Made by a program: the position numbers and the translations under genes. Shown one piece after another: positions 21,126-34,300 of a stretch of DNA of 64,000 nucleotides. The notes beneath the pieces are model-generated. The model had not been told where the DNA came from. It searched no databases and was given only the letters and a program-made list of their open reading frames with translations. The stretch covers positions 33,789,344-33,853,343 of the forward strand of contig OX457052.1 of the NCBI GenBank assembly GCA_949752735.1, read 5' to 3'. Source of the DNA: Lumbricus terrestris (Eukaryota; Annelida; Clitellata; Crassiclitellata; Lumbricidae). Within the stretch, counting starts at the first letter, position 1, and every line of letters starts with the position of its first letter.

Positions 21126-24100
21126 TTATCTTCTCTGTTGTTCATTGTTTCTCTGTACGTTGTTTGGATGCCTTGCTTCGTGCAGTTCTTTGAGTAGATG
21201 TTCATTCGTCTGAACGAGAGACCTACACGAAACAATAAGAAACATGCGACTATAACATTTCTGTTAATTGGCTGATGCATGTCAACTCTAAACGTCACAC
21301 ACTTTGGCCGTCCATCTGTCTGCATGCCTGGCTCTCCGGATCTTGACCCGCTGTCTATCGATTTTGTTTTTGATTTTTTTTCCTACGAAAAAAAACTGAT
21401 TTCCCGCAACTGCTATCGACTGATGACTATACACTGCAACAGAGTAAGAGGTGCTTTATAAATTCCCATACACCACGTCGCGATATGATGAATAATCGTT
21501 AATCGTTGTGTAACAAAATGAAGTGTCTACTTGTGGCTGTCTTGAAGCATCGTTGCCAGTTCCTGCATCTGAGCGGATTGTCTCAATCGAACGGTCAACG
21601 TTTCGATCTCTTGTTTCAACCGATTGTTATCAAGTAGAATTAGTCTCTCTGTCGTATCACAACACAAAAGCAATCACAACACAAAAGCAATCACAACACA
21701 AAAGCAATCAATGCAGAAGTTGAACACGGGCAGCTGGCATCGCCTACGTTACTTGTTATAAACTATTATCCTATAGTCATCCGATGACATTTGACCACAT
21801 TAAAAATTTAAAACTTTTCAGATCTAAACAGTAAACCACAACAATCAACAAAAATAAATAGCCTATGGTAAAATCAGTGCCGGAGCTAGCACCTCCGTGC
21901 CATTACAGTGTGCAAAATCGATCAAATGGAGAGGGGAATTTATTGAAGTCTTAAAACATGCCTCTGAGCACTGAAAAATCGTGAGTAATTTTGCTAAAAC
22001 GACAGCTTCAAATGCTGTAGCAGTTGCAGTGTACAAACCACAAAAATTTTAAACAATTGGCTGGCGACACTCTGAAGTCCTAAACCAATGACTAGCAGCA
22101 TTTTTTTCCAAGATGACAGCTTAAAATTGCCCCAAAAATCTACAATTGGGAGGAGACAATTATTTTTAAATTTGGGAGGAGACAATAATATTGAAGTCTT
22201 AAACCATGTCTTTCAGCATTTAAATCATCATAAATTTTTTAGATGACATCTTGAGGATTTTGGGACATCCATTTTGGGGGCCTCAGGTACCCTAGCAACA
22301 GCACTGGGTAAAATACATGTTTCACAGATGACCTTAGCTAGATAGCCTTTGTAAATGGAGAAGGGTGAGAAACTTATCTGTACGTACACAGAGGTGGGGG
22401 TCAACAAAATGAACTGGTGCGTTCGAGGCGAGGTAAAAATACGACTTTTTGCGTACGTTATTAGTGAATGGCCCCTAAGTGACTCACCAGTCACAAGTTC
22501 TTTTTAGACAGATAAGTGACACTCACCAGTCTCTGACCTGTCGTCTGTAGAACCGGATGGGACGGCTGGAGGTCTGGTAACAGACTGAAGCTCAGCTATA
22601 CGGTCGCTAAGTGATTTATTTTCCTCGGTTACTTGAAGAAGTCGACCACGTAAAATTCCCTTCAAAATACAATTTCAAAGAATTCAGCCGCTGAAAGGCA
22701 TTTACATAGCACAGCACTAGACACTCACAGTCACTTATTCATTCATTCCTTCAAGTTCAAGTGAATGAGCCTTTTCGGTTTCTTGACAGTTTGGCATTTC
22801 CTCAATCTGCTCAGTTATGACTCCATTCTCAACTTAACAATTAGAACCCGACGGGCCGGTTTTCCGGCCCGTTATTCATAGAGTTACGGGAGCTCTGGGT
22901 TCAAAGGGTTAAGACATACATCTTTCAGATTGCCTATTCGCAGCAGGGTGGAAGTTCTGCAACAAGCAGTATGAGATTTGTATAATAACAGGGGTGGGCA
23001 TCAGATATTGACTAATATGGAATTGGGTAAACATGCATTCAAGACTTTACTATGGGGTCGTAAAGCAGGGCTTGTTTTATCACTCAGTTCTACACAAAAT
23101 GTGCAGTTTTTTCTAAATAGATTTGTACAACTGCAGTACTAGCTCTTCTGTGCAGTTAAAAACTAAAAAATGATATAGCGATTTCTTTGGGAGTAATATT
23201 TACCATGGAAATAGAAACAGAAGGGAGATAAAAAGCTACAGTTTCAAAATTCCTTAAAAACACCCTGCCCTGCTCCTAAGAAAGGCTGGGGGTTTGAACC
23301 CCCTAACTCCATGGCAACAAGAAAATATTCTGCAACCTACCAAGTCTCGTTGGGCTCGAATCAGCGAAGACTTGAGCTTCGTTTCGTCGCCAGGCAGTCC
23401 CGACCCGTCGTCGACGCCAAGGCCGCTGTCCATCGTCATGGCAACGACCTTCTCGTGCAGCCTCATGTTGTCGTCGCGCGCTCGGTTCAGTTCGCTCCTT
23501 AAGTGGTCGAGTTGGCGTTGCAAGGACAGAGAAGATGATGATCCAGCAGAAGGATTGGCGGAGGCAGCAGCATCTCCAGCAGCACTAGAGACCGGTGGGA
23601 CGATCTGCTCCTGCTGAATGCTACGAATCAGTTCTGTAACGTTGGCTGAAACAGTAAAAGAATTTCTCTAGATTTTATCGATTCATTATGCCTTACATTC
23701 GCACTAATCCCCCTTCAAGCAATCTACTCGGAGGCGCTCCCAACTACAGCACGGACACCGCATCGGAGTTTCACGCCGAAGAGCACGAGCAATTGCCAGT
23801 GAAGGACTTGCCCAAGGTCCCTATGTGGTGGCTTGAGGTGGATTCGAACCTGCAACCTTCCAGGCACAGACACATACGAGTACATACATGCAAATGGGTT
23901 AAATCTGGACAAAAGTAGTTCAGCGAGAAAGGTCTGCATTTACGGTAGTCGAACAGTAAACCAAACAGTACAGTTTCAATCCTCCTCCTCCAATGAAATG
24001 GCTACTGTGTAGACTTTACCTTGAGCAAATCCTTTACTCACAGTCTCTAAGTGCCGTTGACTGGTGCTACATCGTTAAATGCAAAACGATAATATATCAA

Positions 24101-27100
24101 TAACTCTGTTCCTTAAGAATCTCAAAACTGTCCTACTTAGCCGTGATTGGGTCGGGAGCGCTCCTGAGTAGCCTACATTGAAGACACACTATATAAAATA
24201 TCCTAAATAATAATAATTCCTTAGATGCGTTTTATTACAGCCTTAAAATAGTACTTTTCAGCCAATGCTGGGTCAGGAGCGCCCCTGAGTAGCAACCTTT
24301 GAAAGGGAGCTATATAAATCTCCATAGAGAATAAATGAATGAACACCACCACATGAAGAGCAAAGCAACTTTTCGGATAGTTTTTAAGAGCCTGAGGGAT
24401 TATTTCTACCTCAAGCAAAAATAATGATAATAACAATGATAATAACAATTATAATAACAATGATAATAATAATAACAATGATAATAATAATAACAATAAT
24501 AATAATAACAATGATAATAACAATAATAATAATAACAATAATAATACCAATAATAATAACAATGATAATAACAATAATAATAATAACAATAATAATACCA
24601 ATAATAATAACAATGATAATAACAATAATAATAATAACAATAATAATACCAATAATAATAACAATGATAATAACAATAATTAATTAATCAATGCCACTAA
24701 CTGTTAAATCTTTGATTTTTCATCAGTGACTTCGCCCCATTCCAGTACTTGTCTGCCAGGTCACTGATTCGACTGATAAACAGCTCCTGGGGTTTGGTTG
24801 AACCACCGGAAGATGCAGGGGCAGTGGTCTGGGGGTTGGAAGCAGACCCTGGGTGCTCCCAACAGACACCGGAAGACGGTGGAGACAGGGGCGGCAGTGG
24901 TGATGATGGACGCGCTGGAAGATCAGACGGAGGACCGTCTTCATCAACCTCATCTTCCTGCATTTAACAAGTCAATTTATATAGCACCAACCACTCTTAT
25001 TTATCTATTTATCAAGAGCATTTATATAGCACCCGTTCAAGACTATCCACTGAGGAGCGCATTACCGACTCAACCGAAGTCAATAGAAGCTGGATCGATG
25101 GAATTCTCCATGGGTAAAAAGAAGTAGGGTTTGATAGGAAAAATTGATTCATAAATTGAAGTTGGATTGGTGAGAAACTTCTTGGTTAAACAGAAATTGG
25201 ATTGATTAAAATTAGTTTTCCATAAATAGAAGTTGGATTATGTTCAAACGATTTTTGATTAAATAAGAGACTTTACACTAATTATGACAAATATAATCGT
25301 TAGTTAAAAATAGAATGCCGAACAGTCTGTTGACCAGTAAAATCAGATGGCTGAGCCAGATGCAGGTTATAAGAAAGCAGTAAGGTGGTTGAGACAGATG
25401 GTATAAATCTTACCCCATACATTTCCACTGCCCAACCCGTCTCCTCGTTGATATTTACGCCAGTGGGTGATGGGGACGGGGGAGAATGGGCTGCTGTCAG
25501 CTGCACTTTAGCCTCGTACATTTCTAAAAAACACAGAATTCACACAAAATCTCTTGATTTACCATTTCATATTCACACGTTAAATATAACATAATAATAA
25601 CAAGAAGGGATCCTTGAAAAACGAGGCATCTGGAATTAATTTTATTTGCTTTTCTTCCATTCATCTATTCATTCATCTATTCGTTCATCTATTCATTCAT
25701 TTGACACAAGGATTTATACAGAACCCCATCAATGTTACCTACTCAGGAGTGCTCCCAACCTAAGCAATTTACATTTTCAAAATTTAGCAATCTAGGTCTA
25801 TGCCAGTACTCATAATCACGGTAGTTTTTTTACTCATGACAGAAAAAACTGCACAAATATTATCAAACCGTGGCAATCCCAGAGTAGGTTCATAGCAACC
25901 CTTGGGTGGCACGTTTCCCAAGTTCGAAGGTATTTGGTGTATTTTAATCATGAATGAAGATCTAGTGCATTGCGTTCAACTTCTGCTTATCAGGAAGACA
26001 GTACACAAAAAAATGACATACCCGGGTTGGGGGTGAAATGTCCCACCGCTTTGTTAGAAGCGTAATTGTCGGTGGCGGAATACAGATTGGAACTTGAAGT
26101 GGAGAACTGTTGCCTAAAATCACCAGCATTTCAATTTAGAGTCAGCAACAGTTGCATAAAATCAATAGAACTACACAAAAAGTCAAAAACAGCTGTACAA
26201 AAATCAATAGAACTACACAAAAAGTCAAAAACAGCTGTACAAAAATCAATAGAACTACACAAAAAGTCAAAAACTGCTGTACAAAAATCAACAGAACTAC
26301 ACAAAAAGTCAACAACAGTTCCACAAAAATCAAATATTGTTCAATTTCTGTTTTTAATTGGTTGCACAAAAATCAAATATCGTCCGATTTCTGTTTTAAT
26401 TAGATAAACAAAATAAATAAATTCACAGATCCGAAAAAAACTGAGATAACAGCTTTTAACCAAAGCTCTAGCTTTATTCGAAGTTCAGCAATAACAATAA
26501 GAATGACAATTTCTAGGGTGCCATAACACAGCCACGCCGTTACAAGTGTCTCAGTTCCTCACACACAACTAACAGCAGAACAGGTCTAACAAATAACCAA
26601 GTCTTGAGTCCAGATTTGAAGCAGTCAACTGAGCTAGCCGCTGGCAGGGCGAATGATTATAATAGATCACTCATGATTGTGTGTTCCATCAACAATGTTG
26701 AGCATCCCTGAAGAAGAAGAGCAGCACCTTATGCTAGCCATACCCTTCGAACTCACGACTGCCAGGAATCAAATCTGGACTCAAGACTTGTTTATTTGGA
26801 AGGCCTATTCTGCTGTTAGTTGTGTGCAAGGAACTGAGACACTCTTGTAACGACGTGGCTGTGTTATGGCACCCTAGAAATGAAGTGCTAGAAGTCTCAG
26901 GTTAAGACGTTTACATCTCACCACTGGAATTTTATAGAACAAAAGCACGTGAAAGATTGAATTAGTCTTGATCAGCCATTGTAGTCTGAAGAACAATTGA
27001 TGTAACCTGGCTTTGTTCTGATCCTTGTCATCCGAGTTCGACGCCGACAAGATGATCGGATAGAGGTTGGGATATTTGCTCTGCAACGTTTCAGCATTCA

Positions 27101-28290
27101 TACCATTCAGCATCTGACCTAAACGAAAACATATAAACAGACAGTAAAAACTTCTGTAATACAATAAGAGAGGGTCCTGTGTAGAAACATACGTACTGCG
27201 TAGTACGTATGTTTTTATGAAATTTTATCGTACATGTACAAACACATAAAATATAAAAATATATATGCATACATACAAACATACTTAGAAATTAACTAAC
27301 TTCATGATCATCTTGACTACTAATAAATGACTATTAATAATTTGAACAATTACTAAATAATATCAATAATACTAATAATAACTATAACAAAATACAGCAA
27401 AGAATACAAATAATGAGCGACTAATGTCAAAACTCCAACACACCTGTATTGGTTTGGTTGGAAGAGGGTCTAGGACCTCCCCCATCTGCTACTTTTCCTT
27501 TCTCAGTGATAGGCGTCGTGAGAGACTTCATCGCAGCTGGCAAATCACCAATATCGCTCGTCAGATAAGCCTTATTCATCTGCCGAATGACTTCAAAAAT
27601 AAAAGACATCACAGATTAGAAAATTTCAATGCTCTAAGCCAGCGTTTCCCAAACTTTTTGGGCCACGGAACCCTTCGCGTCCTAATATTTTCTGGCGGAA
27701 CCCCAATCTCAACTAAACGCATTGAATCATGCGGAACGCACGGGAAGCAAAGGTTATATCTACTAATAATTAATTATAAGCCTACATATCTAAACAACTA
27801 AACTGTAGAGTTTATTTTTCTTGCAATAACATGAGAGATTAAATTTCGCTGTTTTAAAAACCACGATTTGTGGATCCTACTGAATAATGCTCTAGGCCTA
27901 CATGAGGTTAGAATGTGAAGGTTCATTGGAATTCTGCTTCATCCGTGGTAGGTCAATAATTTAGAAGTTCATAGTCTCCGTTGGAAAAAGTTGGCTGCTT
28001 TTAACCTGCATTGAGTGGTTGCGTATCCTAGCTATTATCGTTATTCATGAAAAGGAAGCATTTAGGAAGCAGACGGGGGCCCGGTAGAGTAATGGTTAAC
28101 ACGCTGGCCAAGAGTGCGAGAGGTAGCAGGTTCGAGCCCCCGTTGGGCGGATGTGCTTTGTAGGCTGCTATTAGCGCCGTTGTAATTGCAAAGCTGTCTG
28201 TTCAGTTAGTAGTTAAGTTTAATTAAGATTACTGCATAACTTGTAAATGTAAAGCGCAGTGCGTCTTGCAGGCGCTCAATTAAAGAAAAG

Positions 28291-28341
<51 letters not shown>

Positions 28342-31300
28342 CAAGTTCGCTTTCAGGTCTTGAAAATGATTTGCAATTTCTGAACGATGGTTTATTCGAG
28401 AACCATTAAAAATCGCGTGAATTTGGAAAGCGTTCCACATTTCTAAATTAAATAAAAGCGGTTAGAACCCTAGCTAATTAGCGTAGGCTGCGTGGAAGAC
28501 AGTCACTCAATTTTGGCAAATTTTCACACAAACAATTAAATTTACTATTTGTTGCTACTGCTACAAGATCTGACTTGGCGATTCTGTTTAAACTTTCGTT
28601 TTACGGTGCTTAGGCTAGTTTCGTCGAGATAACGATAGCAAAGATGACTGTATGCGTCTCTGTTCAGACTAAGGCCTAAAGCTCTGACCTACGTTACGTT
28701 CAGCAGTGATGTCTAAGCTTACACAAACTAGTAGTAAAACTACACAGGCCTACTATAGGCTAATTATTGGATTGCTAATAGTCACTGAAGGGTCGAGTGA
28801 GGACAAAACACAAAAGACGACTGACGCTAGTTTCAAACTTCCAGTGTATTTTCAAAAGCTGCTTGAAATGTATTGCGGTAAAATTTCTCCAAAAATTCTT
28901 TTTTGTCAACTTCTCGCGGAACCCTTGTGCTCGCCCCGCGGAACCCTTGGGTTCCGCGGAACCCACTTTGGGAAACGCTGCTCTAAGCGAAGAGGTAAAT
29001 AAATTTAAATAAGTAGTTTCTGTTATCAGAACTTATCTTTTTGTATTATCAGACTTCATGCAATGTTAAATTTGAATGAATTTATATTTTCTACTATCAG
29101 ATGATATAATAATAATAATAATGAAGATGTTATCCAAAACTTTAATCTAGAGGGATTACATGTATATAACTCAGGTAAATAATAATAATGATATATAATA
29201 ACAGTTCATACTCACAAGTCACAATCCCCAAAAGACACCAGTTTGCTAATCTGATTTAATACATGTACATTTAGCATAGGTCTGTCATGCCTCTATCATA
29301 ATGTAGAAAGCATTTATGGATGATTGATTGGTAAAAACCAAATTTATATCGATATCCAATGAAACATGGGAACCGTTTCAAAATACAGAACAGAGAGGGT
29401 CCTGTGGTATATAACATCATCATGTATTTACCAACCAGAAGTATTTATCATCCCCATGGTATTTATCATCCCATGGTGCTCACCATCTTAAAGCATTTAC
29501 TATCCCATGGTATTTACCATCTTACAGCATTTACCATCTAGAAACATGTACTTCAATCCTGCCATCATCATGCCAGGTCAGGAGCACAGGTCTCTGAGAA
29601 GACTCTCTTGAAGTGGTGCTATACAAATTTGTAATCGCAATAATAAGCATTTGAATAACCCACCCTCGGGAGGATATTCCTCTGAGCCGGCTGTCTTGGA
29701 AGATGAACCAGTGATGACATTTCGTGAAAGGTTTCCATCCGTTCTAACGACGTGACTGATCAGAGCTTCGTCATCTTCGTCTAGAAATTAAAAGATCTGT
29801 GAAACTGTGACTGAGGTGATGTCACAACAATATAATGATTAACCAATGATTAAGAAAATGATGATAAACAATCATGATTTGATCCATTACGCATTTATTC
29901 AATTCGATATCTATTCCCATCTGATTCATTCCATTAAAATGCAATTCATGCAAGCACAATACATTCAAACCCATTCCATTCTGATACATTCTAACCCATT
30001 CCACTCCATCCCTATCCATTCTAATTCAGTCTACTCTACTCAATCCAATCCATTCTAACCTTATCCTTTTCCATTCCAATATCCATTCTAACCAAGTATC
30101 ATTTTCCAATCCAGTATCCATTCTAACCAAGTATCATTTTCCATTCCAATCCAGTATCCATTCTAACCAAGTATCCTTTTCCATTCCAATCCGGTTTATG
30201 TCAATCCATTGTAATCCACATTGTAATCCAATGTGTTCTAACCCATCCCATTCTAACCCTATATAGTCTAAACAATCCAATGCATTGCAGTACAGACTAA
30301 TCATATCTACCGTAACATGCCAATGTTACATGGTATTGAACAGCATTAATTGCTAAACTTGATCACACACCAAAATCTAGAATAAAAAAAACAAAACCCA
30401 TGTATTTTATTAATTTCTTACAGAACATGGGTGTTTTGGCAAGTGATCTGACGTGTTCTACCCTTGGATTTGACCTCTGTTCAGGGGTCGGAGGTCGGAA
30501 TGGGCGGTCCGTAAGCAGCGTTGCTTGGTCGGAGCTAAAGTGCATCAGTGCTGCCTTGCGCTCCATATCCCGCACAGCACGATCATCTGTTATCAAGCAC
30601 AATAAAAAAGCCCAAGTCAAGTAAACAAAAGACAGAAATACTCAGCTGCATCCATTCTGAAAGTTTTTTTACTTCACTCAGGTATCTTTTTCAAACCTAT
30701 ACCTAAACGCGAAAGGTAGAAATTCTTATGGAGAGTTACCTGAATTACTAAATAATTACAAACAAGTTGAGAAAGGTAAATTGAGTTTGCAATAATGTTA
30801 GCTGAAAATTCTGCATTGATCAAGTGGTTGCTATCATTACAAATTTCTCGTCTAATTATATGTCCCAAGAATCCTTTACTTATAATCCCACCCACAGGCA
30901 TCCCATTCCAAGTTCAAGTCTCATCCATTAAAAAAATATCTATTTAATCCAACCCACTGCCTTCAAAGTATTCTCATCTTCAACAAAACCTGCTTCCTCT
31001 CATCGGTCTCGTTCTTATTAAACCAACGGCGCTAAATCGTGTTCAATGGAGCAGGGGGAGGGACCAGCGGCAATTTTTCCAGCAGCCGCGGGTCAGGGTG
31101 GCGAATGAGCCTGAGCAAAATCGGTCTGGGACAAATCATAAATGGTGAAACTGTCCCCATAAATTTTTCTAAATTTTAACTATACCTTAAGCAGTGCTTT
31201 TTTAGAAAGCAAAAAGTCAAATTAGGTTTACAAAATCCTAATTTTGATCTCTATTTCATGACCATTCAAGAACATCACAGCAGTCTTTAGACAAGGCTTC

Positions 31301-34300
31301 GTGTGTCCGAAGAGAATCATTTGCGAGCTAGAAATAGCACACAGGTCGGTTCTTTGGCATCCCTGTTATGCACAGTAGCTTTGGTCTGCATTGCCATCTA
31401 TAATAACTCTAGCAATCACAATCTCAAACTTGCTAAAGACTACTCTAAGGCTAAGCACAGGGCACCAACTTATTCACGAGTGCTGCATCGTATCAGAGGT
31501 GTGTCCAGATATCGATGTCCAGTGGAAATCCAATTGCAGACCACAAAGAGATAAAATTAAGCAAATTAAACTTGCTTACCAAGTCGACGTAGGTTCGGCA
31601 GCATGTGAATAAGAAAAAGTCGATAGTCTGGTTCAGTGCGCGCCACGGCATTCAATCTCAAGTCCAACTCCTGGAGTTTAGTATTCGCTCGTAGTTTGGA
31701 CAGTTCAGAAAGACTTGGTATGTTGTTGTAGTAACTTCTTTCGACTCAAGGATAAATAACAGCAAATTTAGCCATTCAATTTAAACAAGATGAAAAAATG
31801 AACCAAATTTCAGCACAACAGCCTTAGACCAAATTTCAGTAGGCCTATAGTCTGAGACTCTGTGCTGAAATTAGGACTTAAAGTAGACCTGCAGTTTTAG
31901 CAAACCATAGCCTAATTTAAACACAAGTGCACCTATGGTCTATTGATAGTCCAACATTCAGTGTAATGTCAGCCCAACTTTGAGCCTAATTTTAGTACAA
32001 ACGCATGCCTAAAATGAGTGTAACTTTGAGCCAAATTGAGGAAAATTTTGTGCTCAATTTTACTACAACACTCTTGCATTTAATTTCTGAACAACAGTCA
32101 CAGCCACAGCTTAGGCACCAAAATCTCAACAGCTTAAGACCCAAATACTGAGCAGACACTTCTGAGTGATGAATTTAAAATATTGATATATCATGAAGGA
32201 TACAGATTCAGCTTTTCTAGAAGTTTCAGATTCTCCAGTCCCTACAGAAACAGAAAACATAGTCTATGCATCAAAGAGAAAAAAAAAAATTACTGGGTAC
32301 TTAACTACACTTTCAAAAATTGTGCATCTTAAACAACGCAATTTCCGTAGGGCAATGAAGGTAACGTATGCACCATGTAACATAATATAATTAATGGATG
32401 TAATAAAATGTCATGTATGTAATGTAATGTAAATCTCCTACTTTTCTTAGTGTCATACAAAAGCCAGACAAGGAAGACCTGCTTATTCACCAACGCTACA
32501 TTGGTCGCTAGTCAGCCAAAGAAATAGCAAAACACTGCTACGATGATGGAAATTGTTGGATGAGTTAGCCGTGGGGTGGCACAGGAGCAGAGGACTTGAT
32601 GAACACAGCTATCTGGTATATACAAGCATGCACAGGAGTGAGAAAAAGAAGTTACTGGAAAAGCTTTAAGCAAAGGAAGCAGGCAAGGTGTCCAATTGGT
32701 CAGAGCAATCGGCCTGTAACATGGAGTACAGATTTGATCCTCATACGAGGCGGTAACTGTGTAGGGGCCTCAAGTAAATCCTACATTCTCAATTGCTCTG
32801 CAGGATACTTGCAGCTGCACCATCAAGGCATAGGCACTTCTGAGGTTTGTAAGAAAAGCAATATCAAAGTGCAAAATGTATTGCACTCATGTACTGTATT
32901 GTATTGGATTGCATTGTTTTACCGATAAACTCTCAACAGCATTTCTTGACACATCGAGCGACTTCAGCCGGGAGAAGTGTTTAAGCGAATCCCCAAATCC
33001 GGAAATTTTCTCGTGATATGTACCGGGCAGCGACAATGAACGTACATTATCTGAAACAGACAACAAAATCATTCACGTGAATCATCACAGCGTAAAATGT
33101 TTAATCAATAACTTCTACGGTGCCATTATCAACATAAAACACAGTACAAGAGTCTCTATGATCATTGCCCTCCCTCCAAAGTAGGTGCACACATGATCAC
33201 GGTCATATTTAGGGTTTTTATATGTTCAAACAGTCTGAAATATGGCAAGTTTTTAAAATTTTAAAAACTAATTCTGGATTAATTTTTGACCGTTGTCCAT
33301 TGGAAACCACCCGAAATGGAAAAACCCCAAACTTTTTCTGGTTACACGCCTGGACATGACCTTACAATAGAACATCGACGGTGTTGAGCATTTGTGTGCA
33401 AAGCAAAGAACATCGTAATCGCAATCTCCAAATTTTAGAGCGCCACTCAAAAGCCAAGCCAAGGGTACCAGTTTATTAACGATCGCTGAGTACTCCATGC
33501 TCTATGTCCTCACACAGTGATCACCTTAGTGGAGGATAAAACGACCATGTACTCCATGTGTTACAGGCCGAGCACCCTAATTCAGCCACAGAGTCTCACA
33601 ATCAGGCTTCAATCGAATGTTGTTTTATATAAAACAGTGGCAGCAAATTCTAGCATCCCTCTACGGTCTTACATTTTGTCAAAGATCAAGCATATGCTCT
33701 TAAAGACCTATAAACTCCTCTGGAGTTTCCGTAGCAATTTTAGGCAAGAATAAGCCACAATCAGGAGCGCCAGATGGTGGATTGATGACCGGGCTATAAT
33801 GCTGGCAAGCACTACTTTTTCGGCTGAGGTGCAATGCCCATCGCAATCCAAAAATAATTCGTCGTTTTATGGCCCAAAATAGCGTTGACATCCATTTACC
33901 ATACCTCTGAGGGAGACTCAGCCCTGGAGTCAGAGTTGACTGGGTCGGGTATTCCAAGTAACCCTTATTGACAGAGTCTATTGCCCTTACCAACATTACA
34001 ATCACATTGCAGGGTCGCCTGCTATATAAATGCTTCAAATACGGTTGTGACAAAGACTAAAGGCAAACACATAATTATAGTAAAGGAGTGACCATTCATC
34101 CAGTGGCACGTTCTGCACGACATCGTTGCAAATTACAAACCTTCAGGTTTCTAAATTGCACATAGCCGTCTAACGTAGACTTTCCGTGTCTAGTATAAAC
34201 ATCTGGGGAAGTAACTGGTAGAGCGATGTAGGCATAGGCGCAACCACCCTATGGGACGGTGGGACCCACGGGACGCGTCCCTCCCAACTTTTGATTGGTC

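Noticed and set aside
24424..24687. Long open frames on both strands (Ile/Met and Leu rich)
   Set aside because: They are translations of a triplet microsatellite, without start context or conservation.
26066..26407. Frame with a 14-residue repeat (KSIELHKKSKTAVQ)
   Set aside because: A 42-bp intronic tandem repeat keeps frames open on its own; other frames are open too.
28080..28155. tRNA gene
   Set aside because: A and B boxes are present, but the acceptor stem does not pair and a SINE body with (ATT)n tail follows.
32640..32790. tRNA-like sequence around CAATCGGCCTGTAACATGGA
   Set aside because: Only a vague A/B-box resemblance; no stems, no second copy with clear boundaries.
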